A stretch of 64,000 bases of DNA, from the NCBI GenBank assembly GCA_903813345.2, contig CAIIXF020000124.1:370001-434000 (forward strand). Direction: 5' to 3'. This document shows positions 23,165 through 35,921 of this stretch, in pieces. How positions within the stretch are numbered: the stretch's first letter is position 1; each line of letters begins with the position of its first letter. The position numbers and the translations under genes were made by a program. Source of the DNA: Owenia fusiformis. Lineage: Eukaryota; Annelida; Polychaeta; Sabellida; Oweniidae. The notes beneath the pieces were generated by a model. That model worked only from the letters and a program-made list of their open reading frames with translations. It searched no databases and was not told the DNA's origin.

Positions 23165-23331
23165 TCCGCTTGAAGCAGACTATATTTCTCGAATAATAAG
23201 TTAAGGTATAGAAAAGAATGTACATGACAAAGTTTTTCAGATATCATCGAACGATTGTCTATGGGGATTGTGGGAGATAATGAAAGCCTGTGTTGTTTCG
23301 TTGCGGAACGTATCAAAATATGTGGCAGCAT

Positions 23332-26300
23332 CTACTGGGAGGAAAGGGATGTTGCTATGGCCAAGACGATGGCAATCCCCGTGAAACTTGCTCTCTTTGC
23401 AGCCACTCCGTTGGCTCCTGAAAAAAACAATTAAAGGCTGTTTAAACTCAGTCGTCAACTAGGTTCGTGGAAAGGATTAACTATACTTGAATTTGGTTTT
23501 CTTGACCTTTAGATGATTTTGTAGAAAAATATTTTGCAATGAGTGAAAAGATTTTAAGCCCAAGACGCAATGCATTGTGGCTGCTTCATTCCACTCATAT
23601 GTTGTTTCCGAAACTTTGGTAACAACATCTTCATCGAATGGTGCAGCACACAATGCATTAAGTCCAAGGCTTAAATCCTTAATTCACAATTCATTGTGTT
23701 ACAATGAATCGAAATACATTTTGACCCTTGATTTGACTTAACAATTGTGTGGACTTATCATGGTATTCTATGGGTTATCTCCTCGACACAGAAGTCACAT
23801 TTTCAAAGCAAATTCAATTTTCAAAATTCGGGTAAAGACTTTTTATAACTACTTCTAGATGTAATTTTACCTGTAGATTTAAAATATTATATCTCTGACT
23901 GAATTTTGAATGACGTTTAAGATAATTATTTACTCGTATATAATATTAGCAATTCAATTAAGGTATACAGATGAAAGACTGTAATCACTAGGGGACACAG
24001 TTTATGTAACACCCGTGTATATACCTTTTCCTTGTCCTCGTTTAGAGCCACCAAGATCGAAGTTGAAGGTCGCATATGCGATTTTTTTTATTTCACTGGA
24101 GTCTGTTTCCACAGCCTGACGTCTCTTACGTTTAACAGTGCTGCAGGCTGGGTCCTGAAAATGCAGGTTTGGAATTATTGAAACATGTATATATATGGAA
24201 GGCCAATTGACCACGCGGCACCTCAACCTATTCAGAAATATTTATTCCAGACATGTGTTCTGGATACCGAAGGTCAATGGGGTTCCATGGAATCATTGTC
24301 GATACATGGCTTCCGGTGGAAAATATATATTTTATCAAATCGCAGGGATGATTCGTGGATTCAGTAATACCGACTCAACGTTCAGATTTACACTCTACCA
24401 CGTGACCACGTTTAAAAGGAGTACAGGCGACAGTGCAGTTGTAAATGGAGTACCTGAGTTTATTTCCATATTTCTGAAGGTCAATTAGATTTTAAATATC
24501 TTCCAAATGTTCTACTATCCATAGTATAGATTCATCGAGCAGTTTGCAGTGTATTACCAGAAACCCCCTATAGATAAAGGTAAAGAATACTTGTCATAGT
24601 AAGGTAACGATTGAAGGGAATACATTATACTTTTAAGTAATTCCATAAATGAACAGGGCGCTGGTCAGTTTCACTTGGAATTTATATACAACAAAATCCC
24701 TAGTCAATTGTTACTTAGATTGCGTGTTATCGTGCATATGCATAATATACGTTTTACATTACTTCATCCAATAGCATTTTTATGTCAAGTAATTTTTCCT
24801 CTAAAACCTTATGGGAAAACAACCTACTATTTCGCTATAGACATACATGTTAAATTGACAAAGCTCAAAATAAGATTTCTCAAATGTCAGCACATCGAGA
24901 TCGTGTTGTGCTAATCAAAACTTCCCATTTGCTTAAATGGTGAGAAAATATCCCACAAACGAAAATTGTATGATTTACAGCTAGCACTGATTTTTGTTTC
25001 TTTAAAAAGCGTGTGAGGTGTAATTATGCCGGCGATTTACTGATACCGTCAAAAATATAATTTTTTGGTCCAAAATTGTAATCTGTAGGGGTCCCTGACA
25101 CTCCTGATACTATTTCAAAACATAAATTGTCAGTAGATGTACACATATATGTGACATACGTGCTTAGATAGTTATGGAATGGAAACTACTCAGGTAGTGC
25201 TACTGGCTCACAAACAGGCATTCCGGAAATATATGCTATATTGTAATATCTGATCCACCCGTGGTCCTAAAACAATAGGGAGTTTAAGCTTGCAACCTAA
25301 ACGCAAACGGAAAACATTTAAGCGATGCATTTGTATGGGCGATGGTCATACGTATAGGTTGGCGTTTCGATTTTATATGCAAGCTTAAACTCCCTTATGT
25401 ATCACTTGTCCATACGAGAAATATCATATTTCAGAGTCATAAATTTACCTCACAGTTACCAGTCCTCGATCCTGTTATTTCCGAAGTTGTACACATGATA
25501 ACAACACATTCAAAGGTCACCGAATTCGAGTTGAGGAATTTAAAGGCGGGGAAGGCAATGGAGTTGCCAGAATATTTGCCAGAAACTGCATCACTGTAGC
25601 CAGAGCCTGGAAACACAGGGCCAGTATCTTTCTCAGGAATACCTATTGCATTGGCGTACTGATCCGTACCACATCTACAACACAAAAACATTGGCCTGGT
25701 TTGAACCCAACATTGGTACACATCGATAGTAATATTTGAAAAAAAATAACGGCTGCCATTTTGAATCGAGTGGCAGTATAGGGAATTCCCTCGAGAGAGA
25801 AGGGCAATATAAGTCTCTAGAATTTGGAAAATTCCTACAACTGGTATTTAAATTATTACAAAAAAATAAATTTGGGCAATTTTGAACTTGCAGCCGTATT
25901 TGAAATTCCATTTAAAAACATAGTCCAAAGCGTGAGCATTTACAGTATTTTAGCACAAAAGCAGTCGATTTTCCCTTTAGGTATTTACACTTTATCTCAG
26001 GAAAACTAAGAATGTTTACAGTTATGTAATATTTTTCGTCTATAAGAATCCATGCTTACCATTCTTACTGTTTGGGAGAAATTAAACATTTTTATCCGTT
26101 TTTGCACTTTTGCACCTCACCAGCAATTCATAACAAAATCGTGAATCTTTTTTAATAATTGTATTTGAGATTGTAAGGAATAGATTGGTTGGTCAATTGT
26201 ACACGTTGCTTGTTATTTTGTCATCCCTATATATCTGATTCTGCCTTTAATATACACCGTTTATAACGATTCGTCGATGACAATTACATTTTTAGTTTAA

Positions 26301-29300
26301 TATTGAAAGTGACCGTTTTATTGGTTATTAACAATTATGAACATTAGACTCACCCTTCTCTATCAGAAAGTCTCAATGATTGGCCTGTCGTATCGGCTCC
26401 TGCATAAGCTGTGCACTTTACAACCCTCATACCGCCTACAGCTGTAATACAATGTAATGCAATGGTCATGGCTCCACATGTGAATAAGGCTATTTATGTA
26501 TGGTAAAGTTATGCAAATGAACAAATAAATCAAGAATTGATAACCCGTGATCCCGGTGGCAACATTTTTTGTACAGGGATGCCGCTAATATTCAAAATAT
26601 TTACAAACATCAAGGGATTTTAGAAGACCCAGTTACTGGGAAATTTTCATCAAAATGGGATCTATATCTTGGAGTTTTTCTTCAAAATGGGACCCATGTC
26701 TAGGGTTTATTCTTCAAAATGGGACTCACATCTAGGGATTCTCGCTGAAAAACCTCGTAGGTCTTTATAGCATTACATTGCACATCGAAAGGATAGGTAT
26801 CGATATTGTGAACTGAATTCAACAATGTTTTTCTCTTAAACCAATTATTGAAAACATTCTGTAAAAAACACGGTCCTTTTGTTATTTTTACGGATTTGCA
26901 ACAATTTAATGCAAAAATTATTTATATATATATTATGTAACTCTTTTTGTTAACTTTTTTGTTTTTAGTGCCATTGTTTTTCGTTCCTTTCTACCAATTC
27001 TTGAGAAATAAATAAAATGTCTTTCCCAACCTCGTTGGAACAAAATAACTACAACATTTTCTTAGACCTCTTAATATAACAGTAATACAAAGGATATTTT
27101 GGTTGATTTAACCAAAAGTATGCAAAAACTTAAAACAAAAAATTAAGATAAACCTTTTATTTCATTAACAAGATACTTTTTTAAAATCAACCAAACTTTC
27201 CTTTGTACAATAACAATATTCAGAGACCTAAACACATTGTGTTTATGTCTCTTTGTTCCAATGAGGTTCGGATAGATGTTTCATTTCAATCATTCCGAAC
27301 ATATGATACCAAGAACAAAAGGAGTGTCTGATGTGTTTTCTAAAACAATATAGAGAAAAGGTATATATTTCAAATTCTAATGTTACCATCCAAAAGATGA
27401 CCATTAAATTGACGATGTGTAAAATTTTCAGAATGTTTTGATGATTGGTTTAAGAGAAACGCGTGTTCAAAAGTTCACCATATCGATACCACTCCTTTTC
27501 CATCGAGTTTCTATCATCCTAAACGTGAAAGTTCTCTAGAGAACACGGCACTGCTATGATTACCTTGGCTCGTATCTATGGTCACTTGAATTTGTATAGA
27601 AGGAATCGCGGCCATATCAAGCGTCTCACCAGCCGCTTTTGTAACAGCGTTGTTACTTGCATCGAGCAACTGTAGAGTCGGATTTGGGTTGGCAACGGTA
27701 ACTGTTCCAGCAGCGAGGGCGCTGAAATAAAACATGTATTCGAAAATGACTGTATTCACGCCTTCTATTAATGTGAACAAAGTCATTATTTCACCCGGTA
27801 TTTAGTCGTCAATACCTAGTCTGTATTAAGTGTTTCGTTCAGTGCACCGAAAGTAGGAAATGAAGGTAACAGAATGTATCGCAACAGATTTTACATAGGT
27901 TTGATTGTTTTTTCTGAAGAATTGAAAAGGTGCATATGTTAGGCCAATGCATTATCAAAGAGAGAGAGATCATCAAATAATTTGTATTTCGAGACAAGGA
28001 AAAGCAAACAACCCGCTAACACTTTTTTCTCAAAAAAGTGTTCTTGATTTTTGTCCTCTCTACTCGTGTTTTTTCAATGTTTTATGCATCAATGGGTTGC
28101 ATCTGTAGAAACAATGAATCTTTTAAAAGGAAAATATGTTTTACGTAGGATAAGGTGGAAAACAATATTTCTCATGTTATTTTCCGAGAGGGAAAACTCA
28201 TGCGATCTATTGTTTTTTTCACCCAGAATTAATATCTTTAAAATCTCTGCTTGAAATTCCATGTTCGAATCGTAATATAGACCTTGGATCAAGTATTATA
28301 TCGAGTTATAAATACATTAGGGCTTGGCACAAGAGCTTTCTTTTTTAATTTTCATTTTTTCCGAAAGTTTACATTTTGTCATTTTTTTGTTAAAAATAAT
28401 TTTAATTTTCGAATTTTCTAAATATTATATTTATATTTTTCCTAAATTCCCAATGCACGTTAACTTTAATGTTCCTAAGAGTCTAACATTTTTTCTTTTA
28501 TTCAACAGAGGACTGGGAAGATATCGCTCTTGACCATGGTATAAGGTCATTATTCACCTGTCGCGATGATATGAGGAATATCCCTCGGATGATACCAAAT
28601 ATTGATATCGTGTGATATTCCCCATATCAAATACCTCTTGGTGAATAAATTTCATTTTTAAATGCATATTCTGTTTTACCGAAGCATCGACGAAATATAT
28701 CGTTATTCATATCAACGTTGAAAACTTGAAAATATATCATCGGATCCTCAGCATAACATATAAACAGGGTGAACGCTATCCCGGTATATAGTACTTTAAA
28801 TAAGTCATACATCCCCTTCATAATGAGTAGAATATGTACAATTTGTGGTACGTTTTTTAGACAACCTTACCTATCTTCTATAGTTATGCCATTAACCGTA
28901 GCTGTATTACTAACACCATTAAAGTCGCAGACTATTGCATAGACGTAAACCTCAACTCCTGTAGTCGGTGCAACAATAATAGGTGCCAGCACAGTGGTCG
29001 AAATGACACTAAACTTGAATATATTCGACACTCCAACCGTCTAGAATAAAAATAGAAATACATAAACGAATTAGGTTAAACAACATGGCCATTTAATCAA
29101 TTTAATCAAAATTAAGTTCACAATCAAGGAATGGATTCAAAATAGTATAATTTTAACAAGATTTTTCGTATGGATATACACATTAATTACTAAGCGAATT
29201 AGTTCATTCATCCAATGAGAAGTAATTGTAGCTCACCGCATCCTCGACAATACCACAATCTTCATATTGTTGAGAGAGATGACCCTGTGCCAGATCAATG

Positions 29301-30809
29301 TCAATCGTAGCACCTCCATTAGCATCAAGGGTGAATGGACAACTCGTTTTTTTGTTGAAGGCATATGCTTCCGCAATATTAACAGATTCTTTGTTCAGTT
29401 GAATGTGAATTGATCGATGGCCATCCACGTCCTTTTGGCAGCTGACATCGGCTGGAAACGAAATTGAAAGAGATGGTGGTTACGTCACTTCAGAAAATAC
29501 TATTCTCAAGCAAATATTGTCCTTATTTGTATTGAAACCCCATACTAGTATCACCACTAATAAGACAACTTTGATATGGTCTAAATACAAGGATTTGCTC
29601 CCAGGATCGAAACTCGATATTTTCCAACAATGAAAACGTCGAAATGTCGAAATGTCGTTATTTTCTGAAATTGTAACCGACTATTTTAAAATAAACAGTT
29701 CAAAAGATTTGAATCAATATCTCAATCATTCCTTGTGAGTTTTGGAATTTTTCGTTTGGAAATATGAACCGAACTTACGATTCAAATGTTAAATTGAAAA
29801 AAATGGCGGCTGTTTGAATTTTGTATCACGACATGCCCATATGGGACAGGGACGGAATATCGATGTTGCACTCTGGGAGCCAATCCTCCTTGGTCTAAAT
29901 CTAAGGAAAGTTGGACAAACAATACACCGACAAAAAGGAAACACATTACATTTAACATTCGAAATCGAATATCTAAAGCAGTAAACAATAAATAAGAAAT
30001 CCGGATAATACCCGAATAATCTGCGCTCCTTCGAAAGAGGCTTACAAAAAGTCTGAAGATTCTAACCATAAATCAACTTTTTCTTGTCACTCAATCATTT
30101 CCATGATGGGGCGTTTTAATTGATCAGAATAATAGTTGGTTGAGTTTGCACATACTGAATAAATGTTTTTCCCAAAACATTTTATTTTATATTTAAACGG
30201 ACAACTATTTAATTTCAACTCTATTTTCATAACCAATATCTCAATCATTTCTTGTGCGTTTTGGAATTTTTGTTTGGAAATAAGACCCGAATTTACGATA
30301 TTAAATTAAACAAAATGGCGGCTGTTTGATCAGAATAATAGTTGGTTGAATTTGCCCATACTGAATAAATGTTTTCCCGAAACATTTCCCGAGACGTTTA
30401 ACCAAATGTGTAACTACGATAAAAAAAAAATACGTACCCGTAGCTGTAGCCTGTCCAAAGGCACCCTGAAACAGCAAAACGTTAGCATTTAGACAGAATG
30501 TGTAAAAAGCATAAATCGATAATCGTGATGTGAAGGCACATTTGAAAACACATTTTCCAAGTGTCATACTCATATTGTTTGTCATACATATTATGTGTGT
30601 GAAATATCAGAACATTTACACCAAGCACTAAGTATTCCACTGATTTTATTTGTATTTTCAATTTTTTCACCTTTTTCAATCCAAGATTTCCTCCGGTTAG
30701 ACACGGATGTTATGACGGTTTATCGTACTTATTTGAATCATGATATTTAAAAGATATTTACCTTAATCTGTAAGAGCTGAATGGCTGCGAGTACAAAGAT
30801 GATCTTCAT
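23332..30809 (-). CDS. ZP gene A: zona pellucida-domain protein with short hydrophobic C-terminus
   Basis: Nine coding exons: 30809-30762, 30465-30438, 29451-29237, 29040-28871, 27721-27564, 26441-26354, 25674-25449, 24154-24025, 23417-23332. They join in frame to 382 residues (phases 0,1,0,2,1,2,0,1). Residues 1-20 are a signal peptide (MKIIFVLAAIQLLQIKG). ZP-N spans about 30-145 with four Cys (C30, TSC, EDCG, IVCDF). ZP-C spans about 215-318 with VKCTAYAG, GCGTD, FPAFKF, VTFECVVIMC and NCEDPAC. A furin-like site KRKRR lies at 319-323, where ZP precursors are cut before polymerising. The end (FTGIAIVLAIATSL, then SSQ) is hydrophobic with no cytoplasmic tail, as in GPI-anchored ZP proteins. 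An egg-coat or other extracellular filament role is inferred from the family. Introns hold several foldback elements. A leader exon and TATA box lie at 32.9 kb. Confidence 0.85.
23755..23965. repeat. Diverged copy of the foldback family at 12.8 kb
   Basis: Within the downstream part of ZP gene A (intron 8). CACATTTTCAAAG(A/C)AAATT and GACTGAATTTTGAAT are shared with 33850-34030 and 12800-13380. Only the interior is recognisable. Confidence 0.45.
25278..25394. repeat. 117-bp hairpin element with GGGAGTTTAAGCTTGCA arms
   Basis: Arms GGGAGTTTAAGCTTGCA and its exact reverse complement enclose inner arms AACCTAAACGC and GCGTTTCG-like sequence. It lies in intron 7 of ZP gene A next to the exon at 25449. 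A miniature foldback element is likely. Confidence 0.7.
26784..27502. repeat. Long inverted repeat of about 0.7 kb in ZP gene A intron 5
   Basis: Paired blocks in order: GGTATCGATATTGTGAAC with GTTCACCATATCGATACC; TTTCTCTTAAACCAAT with ATTGGTTTAAGAGAAA; ACCTCGTTGGAACAAA with TTTGTTCCAATGAGGT; CAAAGGATATTTTGGTTGAT with ATCAACCAAACTTTCCTTTG. The arms are diverged, with unpaired parts between the blocks. The transcript of this intron could form a long imperfect duplex. Confidence 0.75.
28540..28640. repeat. Short palindromic cluster with GGAATATC/GATATTCC
   Basis: TTATTCACCT pairs with GGTGAATAAA and GGAATATCCC with GATATTCCCC, in intron 4 of ZP gene A. The words ACCATGGTATAA and GGGGAATAT also occur at 59975-60210, suggesting one diverged family. 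Confidence 0.45.
29705..30395. repeat. Direct duplications inside ZP gene A intron 2
   Basis: CAATATCTCAATCATT(C/T)CTTG through AAAATGGCGGCTGTTTGA at about 29710-29820 recurs at 30228-30330. GATCAGAATAATAGTTGGTTGA through ACTGAATAAATGTTTT at about 30120-30180 recurs at 30330-30395. The two blocks are reused in a different arrangement, as expected from staggered local duplication. Confidence 0.75.
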
Positions 30810-31472
30810 GGCTGGACAGTCTTAGTGTAACTATTAAAAGAATGACAATTATTAGTAACAAGACAGTCCCCGTAGCCAGGGGGCTCGGAGGCACTACTGG
30901 ACATTCATCTTCTAAAAGTGGGTCATCACAAGATATTGGGTCCAAAATATTTAAGAGCCCCTACACCTCTTGATTTTCAAGATCGACCCAGGTGTCTTGT
31001 TAAACATACCCTTTGTGTTACAAACAAGGGAGTTGGTAAGCATGGAAACATATACATCCATGATTCAGTACATTTTTAACATTTAATTTTGCAGTCATTT
31101 CTAGCTGATCAACGTGGAAGTTACTTTTCACCATTTTTTCATATTGCTTGATATGTTATTTCTTTTTAAAGTCTAATGCCAGCGAAGGGATCGTTCATCT
31201 AATCGAAAATTAATTAATTAGATTTTCGACCAGTCTCTGTTTTAAACATTGTCGTACTGTAGTCAATTCATGTCGATATTGGAAATTAACACCTGACTTG
31301 TTTTGAAGAAAATATTGAACGTACAAAATAGAAAGTTTGGAGATTCTGTCACAGTTTGTTTTGTAAAAAGGTAGATCTTGAATGAGCAGTTCTTGCCATA
31401 ATAACCTAATGCAGTCAACCCGGCCATTAGGCTTAGATCAAAAGCACAAACTTAAAATACATGGTTACGTGT

Positions 31473-32492
31473 ATACGAGGGTATATCATAAAGTTATCAT
31501 AATATCTCTCTTATTTTTCATTTTTCAATATTTTCTAATGAAACTTTCATAAAATCTGCAGTATAGAACACTCTATTAATCTATCAAAAAATATTTGATA
31601 TAACAAAAATATTAGATAAGTAATGGTTGCCAAAGTAACGGGAATCAAGGCAACCGGGGCAAATAAAAATAATTGAAAGAATGGGCTTGATTAATCATGT
31701 TTACATACATGATAAAGTCTCATAAATTATCAAACACATTAAAATATTATCTTGAATATGCTGTAAATGCGTTTACTATGAAGTAAATTTTAAATTTGAT
31801 TTCTGTGATGTAGTAGGTGATGCTTACATGCTTCATTTGATCTGATACGAGACTCTGAAATCAAAGCTTAATGACCAGAAATGACCAAGTAAGATATTGC
31901 ACAGATGCGGAGATCATCAGAAAAATAAAATTCACACTGATAAAAAGTCTACCTTAGTTCAAAAAATAATTTGCTCATATTAAAGATGATCGAAAACAAA
32001 TATGTTGCAAAGATATCACCAAATTACACCCTATGTGTGGTCTAAACATATTTAAGGTGAACTAAAGGGGAATATCGACTTCCCTTCTAATATATGACAA
32101 AACAGTCGCCTAACATCACTTCTAATGAAGCATTACAATCATCCATTACGAGATCACATAATTTACATGACCATTATAATAGTTCAAAACAGCCAAGAAC
32201 ACATGATATTCAACAATTTGATTTGTTTCGTAGCTTATTTGGTATATTATTATGCATTTAAACATGGTTAGTTGGGGCTATTCTTGCACGATTTTTTATT
32301 TGCCCCGGGTGCCTTGATTTCCGGTTACCATGGCAACCATTTCTTAAATAATATTTCTGTTATACCAAATACTTTTTGATAGATTCATACAACATTCAAT
32401 TCTTAACATTCTGTGCAAAATACATCCGAATATATTAGATAAATAAACGAACTGGAGAGGTATTATAAGAACTTTATGATATACCCTCGTAT
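31473..32492. mobile_element. About 1.0-kb foldback element in the leader intron of ZP gene A
   Basis: The outermost 18 bases, ATACGAGGGTATATCATA, are exactly inverted at the two ends. A second paired block is GGTTGCCAAAGTAACGG...GGCAACCGGGGCAAATAAAAA against TTTTATTTGCCCCGGGTGCC...CCGGTTACCATGGCAACC. The arms cover about 190 bp on each side. I found no clear target-site duplication and no coding capacity. Its insertion largely explains why this leader intron is about 2 kb when the one in ZP gene B is about 0.23 kb. Confidence 0.75.
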
Positions 32493-32872
32493 CTTCCTAT
32501 TCTCCTTGATTATATAATGCACTATTTCATTTCGAATTTGAAGTATGAACTTTTAAGAATTACAAATTGTTTTAATTTGTAAATACTTCAGCTAAAACAT
32601 TGGTTTAGTATTCTTTTAAAATGTATTTTTGTTTATCGGATTTATGAATTTTATGAAAAGTTTTGTAACATCTTGAAATTTCTTACAAAAATCAGTATCT
32701 TACAAATTAATTCTAACTAGAATATAATCTCCATAGGTGGTTCATTAAAACAATTGAAATACTTATTTATGTGCTTTTAGCCTAGGTTACAGTTGTGTTC
32801 TGTTGATGTCTTTATTGCATCTAGCATCTCCGTTTGTTATAACATCTGCGTTTTCTAAGTACATCTACTTAC

Positions 32873-32925
32873 CCTTGAGAGCTAAAACTGATCTAATGAT
32901 TCGGGCGTTTCTCGATACCTTTATA
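32873..32925 (-). promoter_or_regulatory. TATA box and leader exon of ZP gene A
   Basis: On the minus strand TATAAAGG (32925-32918) is followed by AAACGCCCGAATCATTAGA and a splice donor G|GTAAGT at 32873. The same arrangement precedes ZP gene B (47422-47369). Transcription probably starts about 30 bases past the TATA box, giving a very short untranslated exon spliced to the acceptor near 30831. Homology to the gene B upstream region continues for about 250 bp further right. Confidence 0.7.
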
Positions 32926-33849
32926 CTTCTGCTCTTCTATTGTGCTTGGGAATGCATCGACCGTGATTATGACCTAGGAACATATATGTTCCCACAACCT
33001 CAATAGATCTCAATCGACAATATGCGAATACGGCGCTATACAGCCCCTAAAAATTACCTATGGGAGATTTTCAAAAGTCCTTTATTCAAGGTAAAAAGTA
33101 ATAATAAGTTATACTTTAATATATTGAAAGAGTATTTGAAGTACACTTACACGGTGTTAATTTTGGAATTCTTGTAGAGATGCGATTGTTGACTATTATT
33201 ATGAGGAACGTTATTACAACCGTACAATTAATATGTCTATGGTAAAAGTATTTGATTATGTCACCTTGAAGTGTTATTGAGCGTGTTTAAAAGGAAAAAA
33301 GAGATTTAGTGTAAAAATATAAAATAATGAAATCTTAGGAATGAATTAGTTTCCAATATTGCCATTTTCACATTAAAAGGGTTATATACATTTGTCCATG
33401 GGTCCACGTGGTGACAGTATAACCGAGTTATTCACAAATTTGAATATGCCAAATATATGCATATTCGATTTCTTGATGCGTTAGATATAAGATACAATAG
33501 CTGTAGAGATACATCGTCCCATTATTTCCACATTGGTTCCATTGTTCTAATGAATAATATCTCTCAACCTTTTTTTTAAATGTATAATACCTTATAAGTA
33601 ATTACTCAGATGCGAGAAGGTAGTTACCAGTTTCACCACCAGGTGGCTGATTCGGGGGAATTAACATGGCAGGGTATTACAAAATTCCCTTAAACTTGAA
33701 TATGCATCAGTTTTGATGGTTCACTTTTCATATTACCTTTATGTATCTGATAGTTGTACAAATTAAAATATGTCCAGTAAAAGAAAATATTATCTGCCCA
33801 ACACAAGAAAAGATATTTCACTTTTTGTGGTTTTACAACATGGGCTCTA

Positions 33850-34030
33850 TGGGGAATCTCCCCGACCTAGAAGTCACATTTTCAAAGAAAATTAAATTTT
33901 CAAAGTTGATAAACTCAAAACCATATTTCTAAGTATAAATTTACATGTAGATTCCAAATATGACATCAGTTTGACTGAATTGTAAAATTTAATTAAATAA
34001 ATCAAGATTATTTCTACTCGCATCTGGGAT
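33850..34030. repeat. Copy of the foldback family at 12.8 kb
   Basis: AGATTCCAAATATGACATCA, TTTGACTGAATT and ATCAAGATTATTTCTACTCG match the interior of 12800-13380. The part at 33855-33900 also matches 23775-23825. Confidence 0.65.
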
Positions 34031-34074
34031 ATTGTAATTAAGAATTATTATATAAGGTTGTAGAAAATCCCAGG

Positions 34075-34356
34075 ATGACCCAACGATGCCAACGGGAGCA
34101 TTACATAATCGTACGATGGCCGTACTGGACACGACGGGGCAGGCTCCGATGGGTTTGGTTTAGAAACAAACGGCAAGACATCGGCATCTTTGATCCCGGC
34201 GAAACAAATCTCCCGGTGCCCGTCGATGTCTCATTTGCAGGTGTAAAAGAAATTATGGTCCCCTGGGGATTATGGTCTCCTTTCTTAAAGGCCCTTACTG
34301 GCCCTGATTGTGGATACGATAATAAGAGAAAGAGATTTTTCAGGATCATAATTTGA
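34075..34356. other. GC-richer island open on both strands
   Basis: About 280 bp of clearly higher GC content than its surroundings, open on the plus strand (93 residues) and on the minus strand (82 residues). I recognise neither translation and see no clean acceptor/donor pair. It could be an orphan exon, a processed gene remnant or part of a mobile element. Confidence 0.25.
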
Positions 34357-35094
34357 TAGGACCTCCTACTCTTTTACACCGGGCTTCGTATTAAAAATGG
34401 AAGCAATGTAGAACACGGCGTATAATGATGAACATTAATTTTTTAGATGCAGCTGTTTAACCAGGTCTATATAATAGCCTAATATTTCGTTCGCTCGTAT
34501 TTTCCCAGGTATTTAAATCCATGTGTGTTTAAATTGTCTTGAAATTATACAGAACTTCTATACACTGGCGTATGTTGGGTTGACGACCCCAATCGTACTA
34601 AATGAAGCCTCTCGTTTTTGGGTAAGTCAGTTTAAACATATTGCATATTAAAATTATACAATTTATTCACAGTAAAATAGTTCTCTCTATGGGAACAGCT
34701 TAACTGAAAGTTAATTCCTTTGAATGTTTTTTTAGTTTTCTTTGTGGTCCTGCCACTGTGTTAAACATTCCTTCCGAAAGCTCTCAATTTCCATTATAGC
34801 CTCTTAATATAGTTTAAGTTTGTTTTTTAATCTTTGGTAGCACTTTGAATAAGGAGCAATTATAGTAAAAATAACAATAAAGACTGTGCTTATTCATGTT
34901 AATTTCCTGCTTTCAGATTAAGTGAAAAATAATGTCGTGCAATATGTGTATTTGTTTCCAAATGCATGCAATATTTCAGTGATATAAGAAGTGAATCTTC
35001 TGATCGAGGGCTGGTTTGACGATGTATAACTGAATGTCTTCAGGAAATATATACGATGTCCAATCTGTATTATTGTCACATAACGGGCAGACTC

Positions 35095-35272
35095 ATAACT
35101 AGGACCCTCCCCCGACCATAAATTATTTCAAAAGCATGCAGTTTTCACAGTTCTGCGCACTTTTCAAGCGGTTTTGGCCATTTTGGGGTCAAATTTGTCA
35201 AAAGTGAACCCCGTACAATTTCTCAAAAAGTTAATCCCCCTTGGCAAATCCTTGCTACGGGCCTGACGGCTA
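35095..35272. repeat. hAT-like non-autonomous element fragment
   Basis: Read on the minus strand it starts TCAGGCCCGTAGCAAGGATT and continues with a C/G-homopolymer-rich stretch, a style common at the ends of animal hAT MITEs (CAGGxxCGTAGCxAGGATT). The partner end near ACCCTCCCCCGACC is not a clear match. Assignment rests on this resemblance alone. Confidence 0.4.
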
Positions 35273-35921
35273 TTCAAATTCAAGCAGATCTCCTCTTAAA
35301 AGAGCAATATTTCTCATAAGGTAATGACAACTTTTTGAATGCAAGATAGGCATGACAAAATATCCATGTTCTACATTGGTCTGGTTGGTTACAGCTGACG
35401 CTGCTGTATGTACATTCTTGATTCGCTTTGATGTGTCTTATCCTTTACTAGATTTGGTCTCGATGTAAAGAATAATCCTCAAAGCTCATCAAGATTGCAC
35501 CATATTCTCATCTAAAAACTTTAGGTGTATTCTTTATTTACCTCATGTATCAGAGAGCTTGGTTATAATTGGATATTTATTAAAGTATACTCTTAAAAAC
35601 TAGCTATAGTTGCATCATTATGATGTCGTTGAGTGCTAAATTTTTTGTTAGTACTACGTGTCGCAAAATCAAAGAAAATATTCGAGAGATTCTATTCATT
35701 GATTGCATACACTGCGCAAATGTTTAAGTTACATGTTCTTTGACAGTTAAGACCTATAATTGACATAGTATTTACAACGGTTCCAAATGGTTCTTGAATC
35801 GTTTCAGCTTTAAGCACGTCAAGGGTACATATGATCTACTTAAATTGGAATTGGGGAATAATGGGGAACAATGAATAAAATATGCTACACCTCTATCCTC
35901 TATTCGATACAAACTCAATGG

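Noticed and set aside
23237-23458. 73-codon minus-strand frame over the last ZP gene A exon
   Set aside because: The splice phase from exon 8 selects a different frame ending at 23332, which gives the hydrophobic tail expected of a ZP protein.
24195-24488. 97-codon plus-strand frame
   Set aside because: It lies in intron 7 of ZP gene A on the opposite strand, has no start context, splice sites or recognisable motif.
30763-30945. 60-codon minus-strand frame with a hydrophobic stretch over the first ZP gene A exon
   Set aside because: It is another frame of the signal-peptide exon and its flank; the spliced reading MKIIFVLAAIQ matches the paralogue.
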